In this document: positions 1 through 12,819 of the stretch, one piece after another
Position numbering within the stretch: position 1 is the first letter of the stretch
Layout: every line of letters starts with the position of its first letter
From: Pinus tabuliformis
Taxonomy: Eukaryota; Streptophyta; Pinopsida; Pinales; Pinaceae
Length of the DNA stretch: 64,000 nucleotides
Direction: 5' to 3'
Assembly (NCBI GenBank): GCA_031772625.1
Contig: CM062814.1
Coordinates: forward strand, 363,789,750 to 363,853,749
Made by a program: the position numbers and the translations under genes
Notes under the pieces: generated by a model
Database searches by the model: none
The model's input: only the letters and a program-made list of their open reading frames with translations
Told to the model about the DNA's origin: nothing

Positions 1-1984
1 TATCTCTGTTTACAGTTTATATGTGTTTATTCCATCATTGTTTCACTATCTAAATAGCAAAAAGAAAGAATAGTTCAGAGCTCACTTAGTTGTATTATGT
101 TCTCAATTTCTGTGATTTATCTATGTTTTCCTCTGAATTAGTCCTAAATATGAATACTGATTTGCTCATATTTACACTAGTTCCTTCATATATGAATGTT
201 GTTTAGGAATCCTTGATTGCTCCTATATAATGTTCATTCACCTTCCCTCTGTTAGCATAATGAGAGCTACTTGATTGCCTTTCATTCACTGAACTTCATT
301 CCATCCTTATTCCAGCTTTATATTGTTCTATGTGTAGCTATCCTGCTCTGTATTCCTCTTGTGACCAAGAAAAACGCAACAGCAAGCCTAATCCACGACT
401 CCATGCCCAATGGTTTGAACTTCTCACACTATGCATCCCAACTCTATTTGAAAGAATCCTCCATCCCACCAAAATCAAAACAAAACCCAAGAAAATCATA
501 ACTAGCCTAAAATCAACCCAAAACAAAGCTAAATCCTAAAGAGAGAGCACTCTCTGATTGCAGGTAGGCTAGGACCTGCAGTCCAAAGATTGGTTTGTGG
601 TTACCTCGGCCGTATCCTTTAAGGAGCTTTAAGGACAACCTAAGTGATAACAGCTGCAATACTGGAGCCCACCACTAGTCAGTACTTTCTATGTCATAGG
701 CCATCATTGGAATGCTAAGTTTGTCAAATCCACCAGTGGTTATTTCACATCCTTATGAACTGGTTTCTTCTTACTGTGGTTGCACTATAATGTTTGGAAA
801 CATTTATTTGGTAAAAGGATCACCTTTGGGTGACCTATATCTATTACATGTTGGACTGATGCAAACAAAAATAATGATCACATTGACACAACGGTTCTAA
901 GAGGAACAAAATAATGATGAAAATAAAGTGTATTTCATTAGATACTTACTTTGTGCTTAAGGAGATAGAGGCACTTAGCTCCTGACTGCTAGTAGGAGTG
1001 GTAGTGAGGTTAAGGTTTGATTTGGATAATGGTATGAGTAGCCCATATACCACTATTGGGCTTGATGGTCTGCAGGATGTTTACTTATATTTGCAGCATA
1101 ATTAATAGGAAATTATTCATTGTTAGCATTAATTCTTATGCTTCTTCACTATGGTTTTACAGGTTTTCCAGTATTTCCATTGTGTTTATATGTGTGCTTT
1201 CATGTGGGCGATATGTTAATGAACTCATTCATAACTTTTGACTTGCATGTCTAATTTGAATCCTTGCTTTCTTATTCCACACAATGCTAGTAAGTTATTG
1301 TGAAGTATTTTGCATTTAACTTTTGGCACTTTCTTGTTCAAACATGTCTGAGATGGATTTATCTCATTAATCCTCCTTGTATAATAATTATTATTTTTTA
1401 GTTATTAGTTTCTTGTATCTTGTTCTACATGTTATAAATCATGGGTTGACCCCATTCCAAATATTTTGGGAATTTCTTTCCTGCCCTTGCTCTAACATCT
1501 CCACATTTGATAGCCAAGAAAAATAATTACATGGTGGTAACAAGGTCCACATACTGGATGGGACTCCTATCCCAAATGGTGTGAGATCTAATTGGGATTT
1601 CACGTGAAGGATATCCCTTAGTTGTTTTTGAGATACTTTCCCCCGTCAATAAGTCCTAATTAACAAAAATATCAATTAACAGATACGGAAAGTTTAACAT
1701 ATATTAAGTGAAAAGGCTAGAGATACAGTGTCTAGTATGATTTGAATTCTAATAGGAACTATGGATGGAAATTTTAGGATCTACTGAGTGATAGGACTAG
1801 GGATTCAAAGTCTATTGGTATACATATAATATTAGAAATTATAGAAAGAACTCCTATTGTTTGTCAATTGATAGGACTAGGGACCTAGAGCTTATTGAGA
1901 TCTTGATTCTATTAAGAAACATAGAAGGCACTCGTGGGGTGTATAAAGTGATGGGGCAAAGGATAGAAATTCTAGAAAGATATA
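1..1984. other. Noncoding AT-rich spacer
   Basis: I see no supportable gene here. Open frames are short (under 80 codons), overlap on both strands and carry no motif I recognise. No LTR ends or terminal inverted repeats were found. Confidence 0.6.
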
Positions 1985-3109
1985 GATATTTGGGAATCCA
2001 TAAGAATTGGTAAATGACACTTAAAAAAAACATGTATGATATATTTAAATAGTAAGACAAACATAGGATAGGTGGTTCTACATGAGTACTTTAGGCCTTG
2101 CATATAGGTGAACATTGACATAGCATGTTGATGTGTAGTGATAACATGGCATGCGGAATAATCTTGAATGATATATGATGCCAATGTGTTACATTGATGT
2201 AGTACATAGACCATTTTTTTATGACATGGCATGTAAATGTACCACTAATGTGACATGCTAATGTGGTGATGTGGATATGGATTAGATGTGCAAAGACACT
2301 AAACTGGATCCCAAGATGGCAACACTGTGGAAATAATGTGGATTAGAAAATGCTCAGGTTAGAAAATATCCATATATGTAGCATTTTGATTAATGATGAC
2401 CTTTCAATTTTGCTCGAATTTGGATGTTGTCCTAGTTGGTGAAGTGTTTTCCAAGATATATATGGATCCATACGTTTATGAATTATTAGATGGATCCAAA
2501 AGAGTGGAAATCTAGCCTAGTGGAGATATGAAAATCACCAAAGTGATGTATAAAGGAAATCTCTAATATAGATGATGATAGTAGATCAACATACTCTCTT
2601 TGGGACATGGTATTAAGTAATTCCAACACATGGGTAGGGAATACCATGTTTCAACCATGTGAGTTCAATGTGACATTGCACAATGGCAACAAAACAACAA
2701 AGGATTGCCATGTGTCCACTATATGACACTAGAATGAATGTTGATATGGTGCTTTAAAGGTAAAATCTTCAATTGGGTAGAATGTTGTATCCAAGGCTTA
2801 GATTTGGATTAAATTTATATTATTGGAAATATTCTAATGAGAAATAGATTACGGAAGTACTATAAATGATCTTTTAACTTGGTTGAAGGAAGATGAATTT
2901 TCAAAACCCCATCTCCATAAGGTATCCTAGAAGATTGGGACTAGACACATTATTCCCTTAAAATGACCTTGAGGGAGCTAGGTGACGTTACATATTAATT
3001 ACTTCGACATTCAACAAGAATTTCATAGGTGGCATTTAATAAATATAAATTTCAATGTCATTCATAAATAAATAATTTCCCTCTCCACTTTAAGTAAAGT
3101 AAATTAACA

Positions 3110-3113
<4 letters not shown>

Positions 3114-3152
<39 letters not shown>
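3114..3152. repeat. (TA)n microsatellite
   Basis: Uninterrupted TA dinucleotides lie inside repeat copy A. The matching place in copy B (about 7367-7402) holds a different ATCT/TA-rich simple repeat. Confidence 0.95.
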
Positions 3153-3154
<2 letters not shown>

Positions 3155-3470
3155 AAATTAAGTAGTTTCTTTTCCAATTATAAGAGAATTTTATATCCTA
3201 CTATGAGGAGATGTGTAAGTCTTTAAATACTCACCATGGACTTTAGATGTTAAAATTTAGGAGAAAAAGTATTTGGACGTTGGGAAAAATAAAATATTTC
3301 AATGTCCACTTGGAATAGTATACATATACATATAGCAATTAAGAATTGAACTTTCCTTGAAGAGACACTTGTTAAATCCTAGAATTTAAAAGATGTGTAA
3401 CTCCTTATAGAGTTGACTTATGACATTTAAAAGAAAATATTAATTGCACATCTTCGTCACAAATGAAATG

Positions 3471-3850
3471 ATAATAATTTTACTTGCAATTACTATACAT
3501 AAATAAAGTATTTCAAAATCTAATTTAATTAAAAATACTTTTTATAAAAAAAATAAAGTTCATATAAAAGTATTTTGGTTAAGGTGGACTTTGAAATGTT
3601 TTATTTATATATACTAATTTAAAGTGAAAAAATATTAATGATTACATTAGTGTGCCTTATATAATAATTTTACTTGCAATTACTAGACATAAATAAAGTA
3701 TTTCAAAATCTACTTTAATTAAAAATACTTTTTATAAAAAAAATAAAGTTGATATAAAAGTATTTTGGTTAATGTGGACTTTGAAATATTTTATTTATAT
3801 ATACTAATTTAAACTGAAAAAATATTAATGATTACATTAGTGTGCTTTAT
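3471..3850. repeat. 190-bp direct tandem duplication
   Basis: Two adjacent 190-bp units start with 'ataataattttacttgcaa' at 3471 and 3661 and differ at only a handful of positions, so the duplication looks recent. Copy B has a single diverged version near 7630-7790. Confidence 0.9.
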
Positions 3851-3946
3851 AGTGGTATTTAAAGAAATTTTTAGTAATAAAAAATATTTCAATATTATGT
3901 ATAAGTAAAATATTTTAATATTCACATGAACAAAATATTGTAATAT

Positions 3947-4046
<100 letters not shown>

Positions 4047-4249
4047 GTGACATAGGGATCAGAATATATAGAGATTGAAATTTTCTTTATATTAAAAACA
4101 TTTGATTAGATGTTTATAATTCAATAATTTTAATTCATTTTAAGAATAAGGTAAATCACTAATTAATATAAATTTTATAAACAAATTTTATTTTAATAGA
4201 GTTTAACATTATAATAGTATGATCAAAAAAATTGACTACTACATTATTT

Positions 4250-4660
4250 TTAATAATTATTCACTTCTTGTGGCCCACAATGTAATTCAGGATTGGGAAG
4301 CTACATTGGCTAATGAGGAAGGACCCCCATTCAACACGAAGGTCCTCAACGAATTCCATGACTTAGTCCCCCATCCCGACCATGCCAAAGGGAGGCACAC
4401 CCTGTACATTTAGGCATTACTATTCTACTTGTACATCAAAACACTGATGGAAAGAGCACTAGATGGAGGAAAATGAGACCAATCAAGCATTCTGGAAGTA
4501 GTAGCTAGAATTAAAAGAGATCAGAAACACCTGGGATTTCATATGCTTCAGCTAGACAATAGACTAGATATAATATAGAGGCACATTTTATGCAGTCCTA
4601 TGACATTTCAACCAAGCTGTAGTGAAAAGGACCTGGCCCCAATTTAGTCTTATGATAAAG
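4250..4660 (+). other. GC-richer island, possible gene or element fragment
   Basis: Base composition rises sharply against the flanking AT-rich DNA. A plus-strand frame is open at 4219-4413 and reads through 'DWEATLANEEGPPF' and 'EFHDLVPHPDHAKG'. I do not recognise a family. No start context, splice sites or partner exons are evident. It could be a captured gene fragment or a retroelement remnant. Confidence 0.25.
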
Positions 4661-5336
4661 CATATGTTTACTCTTTGTTGGAAGTCTCTTGTTGTAGAAT
4701 TTCTAGTGAAAAGTGTTTTGACGTTAAGGTATTTCTTTTTGTTTTACTAAAACTCTTGCAAACTTTTAAAATTTGGATTTCATAATCAATAACTAGATGG
4801 TCAACAAACTTGGTTTCCCACTAGCTAGGTTGAGATCATCTGGTTTCCAGAGTTTATCATGTTATAGCTTCTGCATAATAGGAGGAAACACCAAAAACTT
4901 ACAAAAACACTTATTCACTTCTTTTCCCTAGGGGAGAAGTTAGAATGGTGATCATCATGATCTGAAGTCTTTGTGAAGTATGTGGTTCAAGATTCAAATC
5001 CCCTTGACCGGTTGTGTGGGTTGTACATTGGGGCATGCATGCATTCATTTGGAAGTATAGTGGTATTGATTGAAATCAAACCTATGTCACGTGAGTACGA
5101 GCCCAACCTAGTTGTTAATTCCTTTAGATGATGATGATAATTATTATTATTATTATTTATTTTCAATAAGTTCTAAATAAATTAATATTTTCTCCTCAAC
5201 AAATTATTAGTTAAACTAAATCTTCTCAGTAAATTTTATTTTAAATGAGTTTAACATTAAAATATTATAAATTATATTAAGAATCCTATATGATGCTCAT
5301 GGGATATCTCAAGTCATGAGATTGGGGATCTCAATA
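4661..5336. other. Noncoding spacer
   Basis: No gene is visible. The AT-rich segment around 5160-5280 resembles short stretches near 4100-4230, 8370-8510 and 19130-19270, so it belongs to a dispersed AT-rich repeat. Confidence 0.5.
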
Positions 5337-5380
5337 TATGGGCATATAGAAGAATTGGTAAATTACACTTTAACAAAACA

Positions 5381-6610
5381 TGTATGTTGGATGTTATCAT
5401 AGCATATCAAGTAGATGATACTTGGCTCCCATGTAAGCACTTTAGGCCTTCTACATAGGCAAATGCTAATGGGGCATGTTAACATATCATACTAATGTGG
5501 TGCATAGACCGATTTTAGATGGTGTTCCATGTTGATGTATTGTTGACATGATAAGAAAATGTGGTAGAATTGATGCGGATTGAAGGTGCACTAGCACTAA
5601 GGTGGAGGCCTAGGTGACATCCCCATTGCAACGACATGGATTAGTAGATTTCGCAATTAGTAGGAATTTGGAAATCTACCTTAAATATGTATGTTGGATG
5701 TTATCATAGCATATCAAGTGCAGGATATGTGGAGCCTGCTTGAGTACTTTAGGCCTTCTAAATAGGAAAATTCTAGTGGGGCATGTTAACATTTCATACT
5801 AATGTGGCACATAGATCGGTTTTAGATGGTGTTCCATGTTGACATATTGTTGACGTGGAAAGCTAGTGTGGCAGAGTTGACGTGGATTGAAGGTGCAATG
5901 GCACTAAGGTGGAGGCCTAGGTGACATCCTTGTTGTAACGACATCGATTAGTAGATGTCCATATTAGTGGAAATTTAGAAATATAGCTTAAACGTGTATG
6001 TTGGATGTCATAATAGCACATCAAGTAGAGGATACGTGGAGCCCTTGTGAGCACTTTAGGCCTTCTACATGGGCGAATGCTAATGGGAGATGCTAACATA
6101 TAATAGTAATGTGGCACATAGATCGGTTTGAGATGGTGTTCCATGTTGACATGTTGTTGACATGGCAAGCTAGTGTGGGAGTCTACAGGGAAAATTTTAT
6201 GGATGGATATCGATTTAAAAGTTTAGAAATATTGGCGAATATTAGTAATATATCGTAGAAAAATTGTAAAATGTTTTATGATATTTTTGTAAAAATATCT
6301 AAAATTATGATTATATTATATTAGTCTACATAAGATCTTGGTGATTTTCAAGGTAAATTAATTTCATACTATAAAATGTGGGCTGATTATTTTTAGAAAA
6401 AATGGAAATTGACGAATAATGTTTTTGGAAAAAGTATAGAAAATTAGCCCACCTACGAATATTAGCCCCTAAAATTTTCCCTAGTGGGAGAGTTGATGTG
6501 GATTAAACGTGCAGTGGAACTAAGGTGGAGGCCTAGGTAACATTCCTGTTGCAATGACATGGATTAGTAGATTTCCCAATTAGGGGAAATTTGGAAATCT
6601 AGCTTCTTGG
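5381..6610. repeat. Three tandem 307-bp units
   Basis: Units begin at 5381, 5688 and 5995, each with 'tgtatgttggatgt', giving an exact 307-bp period twice. Each unit carries 'actttaggccttct', 'gtgttccatgttgac' and 'aaggtggaggcctagg'. The third unit is split by the MITE at 6182-6483; removing the insert and one target copy restores about 307 bp. Confidence 0.88.
6182..6483. mobile_element. MITE (hAT- or Mutator-like non-autonomous DNA transposon)
   Basis: A 302-bp AT-rich insert carries a perfect 13-bp terminal inverted repeat: agggaaaatttta at 6187-6199 and taaaattttccct at 6470-6482. The 7-bp sequence gtgggag occurs directly outside both ends (6175-6181 and 6484-6490), as a target duplication would. 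The insertion interrupts a 307-bp repeat unit whose two neighbours lack it, so the empty site is visible. There is no transposase. The 7-8 bp duplication suggests hAT, but a Mutator relative is possible. Confidence 0.85.
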
Positions 6611-6711
6611 TTAATGGTGACTTTTCAAGTTTTCCTAAATATTGTTGTTGTTCTAGTATGTGAAGTGTTTTCTTCGATCCAAATGGATGCAAAATATTTT
6701 GATTTCCTAGA

Positions 6712-6801
6712 TGGATCTATAACAGTGGGAATATAGATCAGTTAAGACACAAAACATGGATCTGTAACAGTGGGAATATAGATCAGTTAAGACACAAAAC
6801 A
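6712..6801. repeat. 45-bp direct duplication
   Basis: Two adjacent 45-bp units (6712-6756 and 6757-6801) differ at one base ('ggatctata' against 'ggatctgta'). Confidence 0.92.
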
Positions 6802-7790
6802 TCACTAAAGTGGATTTTTAAGGAAATCCTAGATATGAATGAGGATAGTAGGCTAATTTCCCCTCTTTGGGACATGACCCTATGTGTCGACACATGGGTA
6901 GGGACTACAATGTGTCAACCATGTAAAGTTGATGCACAATTATATGATGGGTACATAAGAGTAAAGAATTATGACATGTCTACCTTGTGGCACTAGTATC
7001 GACACTGACATGGCACTTTGAAGGTAGGAGCTTCAACAAAGCTTTGTGCATAGAGCTAGGATTTGGATGAAATTTATGTTAAACTCTCTCGACGAGAAAA
7101 ATATGTTGGAAACCTTGAAAATCAGTTTTAATTTAGTTGAATGAAGATGAATTTTTAAAACCCTATCTTCATAAAGTAAGCTTCGAGGTATGAGCTAGAC
7201 ACATTGTTCCGTGAAAATGTACTTAAGGGGTTGATGACTTCAAATACGTAATTACTTCCATGTTGAACATGAAATTGACAAGTGACATGTAATAAAATAT
7301 ATATTTCAATGTTATCATAAATATTTTTTTTTTCAATTTCCACTTCAAGTGAAATAAGTTTTATATCACCTATATATCTATCTATGTATCTATCTATTTA
7401 TATAATAATTGAAGCTCAATAATTTTCTATTCCATCCATAGGTGTATTTTCTACTCACTATGAAGCAAACATGTAATTGTTTTAGTTTTGAATATGGAAT
7501 TGGCAAGTGACACTTTTTAAAAAAAAATATGTGTAATTCCTTTCATACTCTATGTGTAATTATTTTCATACTTAACATGAAATTGACATATAAAATTTAA
7601 AATAAAAGCTTAATACCCATCTCCCTCCTAAATGAAATGATAGTTTTTTACTTTCAATTAACATATTTATATAAAATATTTCAAATTTCACCTTAACTAA
7701 ATATATTTATAAAATATAAATTTGATATAATAGTATTTTACTTAAGTTCAATTCTGAATTATTTTATTTATATATAGTAATAGGAGATTT

Positions 7791-8423
7791 GTAATTCCTT
7801 TAATAATTAACATGTAGTTGGATGTATGGTGATCATGTGTTATGTTAAGGCACTCCTTGATGTGAAATCCGCCAAGATCTAAGTGCTATATTGGACATGA
7901 TGAAGATTAATATCAATTATATGTACATAAATAAATTTAAATTGTGTAATATATTTTTAATTTTATATTTTATGAATAAAAAAGAATAAAATTCTTACCA
8001 ATGAAAATTATCTTTACATTAAAAACAATTAAAACCCCTCTCACAGGGGCATAGAATAAATGATGATGTGGTGTACTGTTAAAGCACTTAGTGATGTCAA
8101 GGTCACTAATTCTAAACTTAGTGGGCAAAATGGGTTGGTGCTGCCAAGGTGAGGTGTAATCTCCAATTGATTGCACCCAAATAATTTTGATGGCTTAATT
8201 ACCCCTAGATCATAGTTTCTCAAGCCAAAAATTAAATGTACACTAAAAATCACACAACTTAATAAAAAAAAATTATTTAAAATCCATAAATTATAAATTA
8301 ATCAAATTCAAAACTCATCAATTAATATTAAAAATATTTTTACTAACCAATTTTCTTAAAAAAAACAGAAAACAAAAAACAAAAAATTAACATTACAATA
8401 ATATAATTTTATTACTTTATACA

Positions 8424-8473
<50 letters not shown>

Positions 8474-8514
8474 ATATCATTTTCAATAAACCTATAAAAA
8501 AATTAATACGGATT
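7791..8514. other. AT-rich spacer with (TA)n microsatellite
   Basis: No gene is visible. Segments near 7815-7865 and 8059-8105 are weak copies of each other. A (TA)n run occupies 8427-8471. The stretch ends at the target duplication TCTTG (8515-8519) of the next element. Confidence 0.6.
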
Positions 8515-8519
8515 TCTTG

Positions 8520-11321
8520 TGTGATGCCCCAGGAAAATGTAAATATTTGATTTTTACTATGGTAAAAGATAGAACTAAATATCACATTGTTAGCTGTTTG
8601 AAATTTAATAGTCTTGTTATTATTTTTTTAAAGAAAATATAAGAAATGTTTTTCTTGGAAATACTGGCAACTTCTGAGGAGGAAGTTGGGAAAAGACAGT
8701 TGCTGAGACTGCAACCCTAACTACCTCCCCTAACTGGAAAGGCTTCCAGAGAAAAGGAAGTGGGGGGAGGAAAAAATCTGGGCTGTAGGGACAGGCAGAG
8801 GAGGACAGAGGGCTAAGTCTGGTGATGACCAGATAACCAAGCACTAAGTGTGTTCTTGCTAAGGATAGTGATCCTGCAAGAGAGGTATGGGGGAGATTTT
8901 GGTCTTGAAAGACGAATCTCGTTGTTGGGTGGACAAGAAAACAGCGAAGAATCTACGTGAATCTTTGAGGAGTCTTTGTCGCTCAGAAGAGACCTGATAA
9001 GTAAAGAAAATCACTTGGATAATCTGTTAGATAATCTATATGTAATATTTTTAGAAACGGGATGTAGAGGTGTGGTTAGCAGAGAACTATATGATGAAAA
9101 TAGTTCTCTTACTTTTTTGTTAAATGCAAAGGGAAATAACTAGGAATATTTAATTTGCAGAAGCAACCTTGAATAAGAAAATTTAGGAACAAAAGTTAGA
9201 GTCTATGGTACTAATCAAACAAACACCTCAGAGATAGTGAATACAGCCATAGGATGCAAACTGAATTCTTATTACTATAGCTTGACAAACAGAAAAGATA
9301 AGAGCATATTTGAGAACTATGAAATGCCAAGTGTAGGCAGACAATGATTGAAAATGAGAACATGCGTAAAAATCATTTTATCCTTCTCTAAAATTCTTGT
9401 TTAAATTGAAAATAAATGCTGTCATGCTCTTATGAAAGAAAATAATAAAGACTTGAAAATAATGCAAGTATGGGGTCGATACTCGAACCCTGGAATCATC
9501 GCAAATTTCCAGTTTGCGTATAAATCAAGGCAAGAAGACCGGAATTGAGTTAGATTAAACTATTGACATGTGCAACCCCATGACAGAGTCGCACGAGAAA
9601 GGATATCCCGAGGTGATGGAGGCTTTCTTGTTAGTCTACAGGTCCAGGAGTATGAATGTACATTGGACCTCTAAATAAATAAAGAGAGAGAGGGGCACGA
9701 TATTTGGAAAACCTTTCAAAATGACGTTCTCCTATTATAGTTATAGTGTATAATAGGAAACCCTATAGTATCATAGGAAGAAACCCTAGGGAAGTACAGG
9801 AAGAAACCCTGAGGGGGTTTCAGCGGCCAAATATTTCAACCAATGGATGGACAAAAGAGTGACTCGTTGTAGCGCTTGAGAGAAGCCAAGAGTATTTTCG
9901 ACATACAAGAAAAATCCAGATGCTCAAATGAATAAACGACTCTTTTCTAACAGATTTTGTTGGCATCTATATAAACCCTGACTTATTGCTTCACATATAA
10001 GAGCATGCATATAGACCTCTATACATTCATAAAACAAAAGAACGAAACTATAGTACACGAGTAGTGATTTTCAAAGCTGAGAACGTAAAACAACAATTAG
10101 ATTTATCATTTGGAAAACAATTATACAAACCCAGAATTTAGTTCAAAAATTCATGCTGAAAATCTTATGGACTCGGCTTAAGTCCAAGCACAAATTAATT
10201 AACCAACAATTAGTCCTGGCACAAGGACTCCTAAACTGTTAAAAAGAAAACTTGACCAATGATCACATAACTTACACGGACTCGACCCCAGATAAATTAC
10301 AAACAGTTTACAAAAGGACCCAAGAAAATTGTTCACATAATTACAACTGACATAGTCTAAGGCGACTCAAGTCGGAAAATGCGTCCAAGTGGCCAAGCCT
10401 CAGGCCAGGACAGCCGTGGCCTCAAAACCCATGTAACCATGAAGTAAGGCCACAGAACAATACTGCTCCAGGATCGATAGGCACTACTTTTGTAACTGGA
10501 ACCATAAAAAAAGAAGAAGGAAGTTCCATAACCCTTGAGATGGCAGTGCTTAAACATTGCACTTCCATGAGACTTCAAACCAGAACCATATATGCTTACC
10601 TGGTGGTCTACGCAGGAGGCGGACAGTTTGAGTAGCCATGACCATCCCTTGATTCGAGCCAACATTCCTTGGTTGCGCCCATTCCTCTTTCATTCCGGAA
10701 ACAAACAGAGGAAACTGTTACGATCATGAACTGTGTATTGCCAAAGAAAGGATAAGTAACGGAAGTAAGAGGAAAGGTGATGAATACTTACCCAAGTCAT
10801 ATAAATCACTGGAAATTTATGCAGCTGGAAAACTAAACTCAAACCCTAAGCAGTAACCACAGTATTGTAGATAGTTTCGGCGCAGTGGAAAGTAGAGCGG
10901 AGCTAGATCGAGCACGAAGAAACAATGAGTAGAATGAACCATACCACCAGGGTAAACGAGTACAAAAACCTATGTTTGATATTCAACCCCTGGGTATGCC
11001 AACCAAAATCTCCACCGTCGATGACTGGAGGAGCCCAAGATGCATAAATGTTGTTGGTACTCCCTGCCTTGCCATGCCACCATGACAGTGCAGGGGATAA
11101 ATGTTAGGCCAGGTGGAAAGTGCAGGTGAATCCAGTAATATGGTGGTACGGTGTCACTTTAACACAAAATACCATCATGTCATCGGAAAGTTTTTCGATC
11201 ACTGGAACTATGTAATTGTAACCCAAGGTGGTATCATATATAACATCTGGAAAACGATAACCCTTATATAAGTCAACAAGGTAAAATTATAATTTTATGT
11301 GTTTGTAGGAGGTACATGACA
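8520..11321 (+). repeat. 5' LTR of the chromovirus element
   Basis: It starts TGTGATGCCCC and ends ...ACATGACA, 2802 bp, matching 16248-19075 throughout. It is unusually long for this lineage. Antisense open frames in it (for example 8620-8844 and 10357-10665) recur in the other LTR and look like chance. Confidence 0.95.
9968..9975 (+). promoter_or_regulatory. Candidate TATA box in the 5' LTR
   Basis: The sequence tatataaa is conserved in both LTRs (9968-9975 and 17721-17728) within a well-conserved stretch. It is the best core-promoter candidate in the LTR; no start site can be shown from sequence. Confidence 0.5.
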
Positions 11322-11323
11322 AG

Positions 11324-11337
11324 TGGTGTCAGAGACA
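11324..11337 (+). other. Primer-binding site (initiator-tRNA-Met type)
   Basis: TGGTGTCAGAGAC starts two bases after the 5' LTR and resembles the common plant PBS TGGTATCAGAGC, which pairs with the 3' end of initiator tRNA-Met. Confidence 0.8.
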
Positions 11338-11538
11338 AGTTTATGAAAAACTGTGGCCTCTGGGAATTGAAAAGAAAAAAAAACTGATAGACAGATAAAA
11401 GTGCATACCATTTATTTCCATCTCTGTTGAGCAGTTCAAGTAAAATTAAAAAAAAAAAAAACAGTTAATGTGCTGACCTTTGTTTTTTTTTCCTGTCGCT
11501 TTTCTTATGCTAAGTACAGGAAACAGGAGACTAATAGC

Positions 11539-12801
11539 ATGAGGAGAGTAGACAGTGCGTCACGTAGGTTTGCGGTGGGTCAGGGACCTGTAACTGGTCT
11601 TGAGAATAACCCCGAGCTATGGGTACAGCTCGGAGAGGAGGCTCGCAATACAAATCTTGCCATTTTGGAGACAGTACAAGAGTTGAAAAATGAAATGGCC
11701 CAGTTACGGGAGGATAACGTAAGGTTAAATATGGAACAAGAGAGGATTATAAAAAGCCTATCCGATAAACTGAATTAACAACTAGCGAATCCCAGTGTTG
11801 AGAAACAAAGAATGTTAGAAGAGCAGAATCACCACACAGAAGCTGAAGAGTCAGAAGGAAGGGAAGAACGATCTGATAATGCATCTAAACAACAGACATC
11901 AAAACGGAAACGGATAGAGTTGCAAGGGGAATTTCGTAAGATCAAACCGCCACACTTTGACGGAGAACAGGAGGAAGTAGCTGAAGAATGGTTGATAAAT
12001 ATGAACAAATACTTCCAGTTGTATGAATATGATCACAACCTTAAGGCACAATTGGCCATCTTCCAATTATAGGGAAAAGCCACCCTGTTGTGGGAAGAAG
12101 TTAAGATCATAAGAGGAGTAAGTAAACAGAACATAACCTGGGAGAAATTTCAAAGATACTTTAAGCAAAGATACCTGACTAGGCTTTTTTATGACGAAAA
12201 GGCAAGAGAATTCCATGACTTGCGGTTGGGACAGGAAACCATGGACAAATTTATCACTCGTTTTATTTCATTACTTCATTATGTGCCTTATATGAGGAGA
12301 GAAAAAGCTAAAGTGCAGAGGTTCGTTAGTAGTTTACCTCTGAATATGTGGGAAAGGATTGAGTTTGACAATCCAAAGACAATGGATGAAGCAATACGTA
12401 AAGCCAAGATTTGTTAGCAACAGAGTAAACAGAAGGGGGAAATTCCAGGTTAAAGATGGAATGATAAGAGAAGTAATAAGTTGGCTAGAAATAGTAAGGG
12501 AATTCGCGGTAGTAGTAACAAGGGTTTTGGCAAGGGGCAAAGTAGCAGAAATGTACAGAAAAATTTGCTCAAGCCCAAGCCAACCAATGAGTCCAGAATC
12601 AGTGAACAACATGTAAAGTTGGACTGCGAAGGGGCAGCAAGGCCTCTTGTGCAGTGTTGGGGTTGTGGTGGGCCTCACTACATTAAAAACTGTCCTCAAC
12701 AAAAGGGGACCGAACAGGTTTCCCAAATTCAGGAAGCATCAACAGTCGGCGATATAGGACGAAGTTTACCACAGATTAATGCGGCCCTGGAAGATCGTTA
12801 G
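11539..12801 (+). pseudogene. gag remnant of the chromovirus element
   Basis: Frame 1 reads as a Gag protein with stops at 11776, 12070, 12415, 12451 and 12799. The likely start is ATG at 11539 ('MRRVDSASRR'). A glutamate-rich stretch with coiled-coil character (about 11610-11860) precedes the capsid-type region ('IKPPHFDGEQEEVAEEWL', then 'FKQRYLTRLFYDEKAREF'). A zinc knuckle CX2CX3HX4C lies at 12655-12693 (C-W-G-C, H, C). In family members Gag packages the RNA and forms the particle. All stops fall at otherwise sensible codons, so this is one decayed gene, not several small ones. Confidence 0.9.
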
Positions 12802-12819
12802 ACGGAGTACCAGCTAACC

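Larger units (their letters stand above)
1985..3850. repeat. Long noncoding repeat, copy A
   Basis: This stretch is collinear with 5337-7790 over most of its length. Shared landmarks, in the same order, are the 'gaattggtaaat' start, 'actttaggcctt', 'gtgaagtgtttt', 'gaagatgaatttt', 'agacacatt', 'ttcaatgt' and 'aagtatttcaaa'. Copy A lacks the 307-bp triplication and the MITE present in copy B. It has no coding content. The family is unknown to me; boundaries are where similarity by eye fades. Confidence 0.65.
5337..7790. repeat. Long noncoding repeat, copy B
   Basis: This is the second copy of the repeat seen at 1985-3850, in the same orientation. It is longer because it contains a 307-bp triplication (5381-6610), a MITE (6182-6483) and a 45-bp duplication (6712-6801). 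No coding content. Confidence 0.65.

Noticed and set aside
9475-9500. tRNA T-arm-like string on the minus strand in the chromovirus LTR
   Set aside because: No matching acceptor, D-arm or anticodon arm fits at the right spacing, and the string is part of the LTR in both copies.
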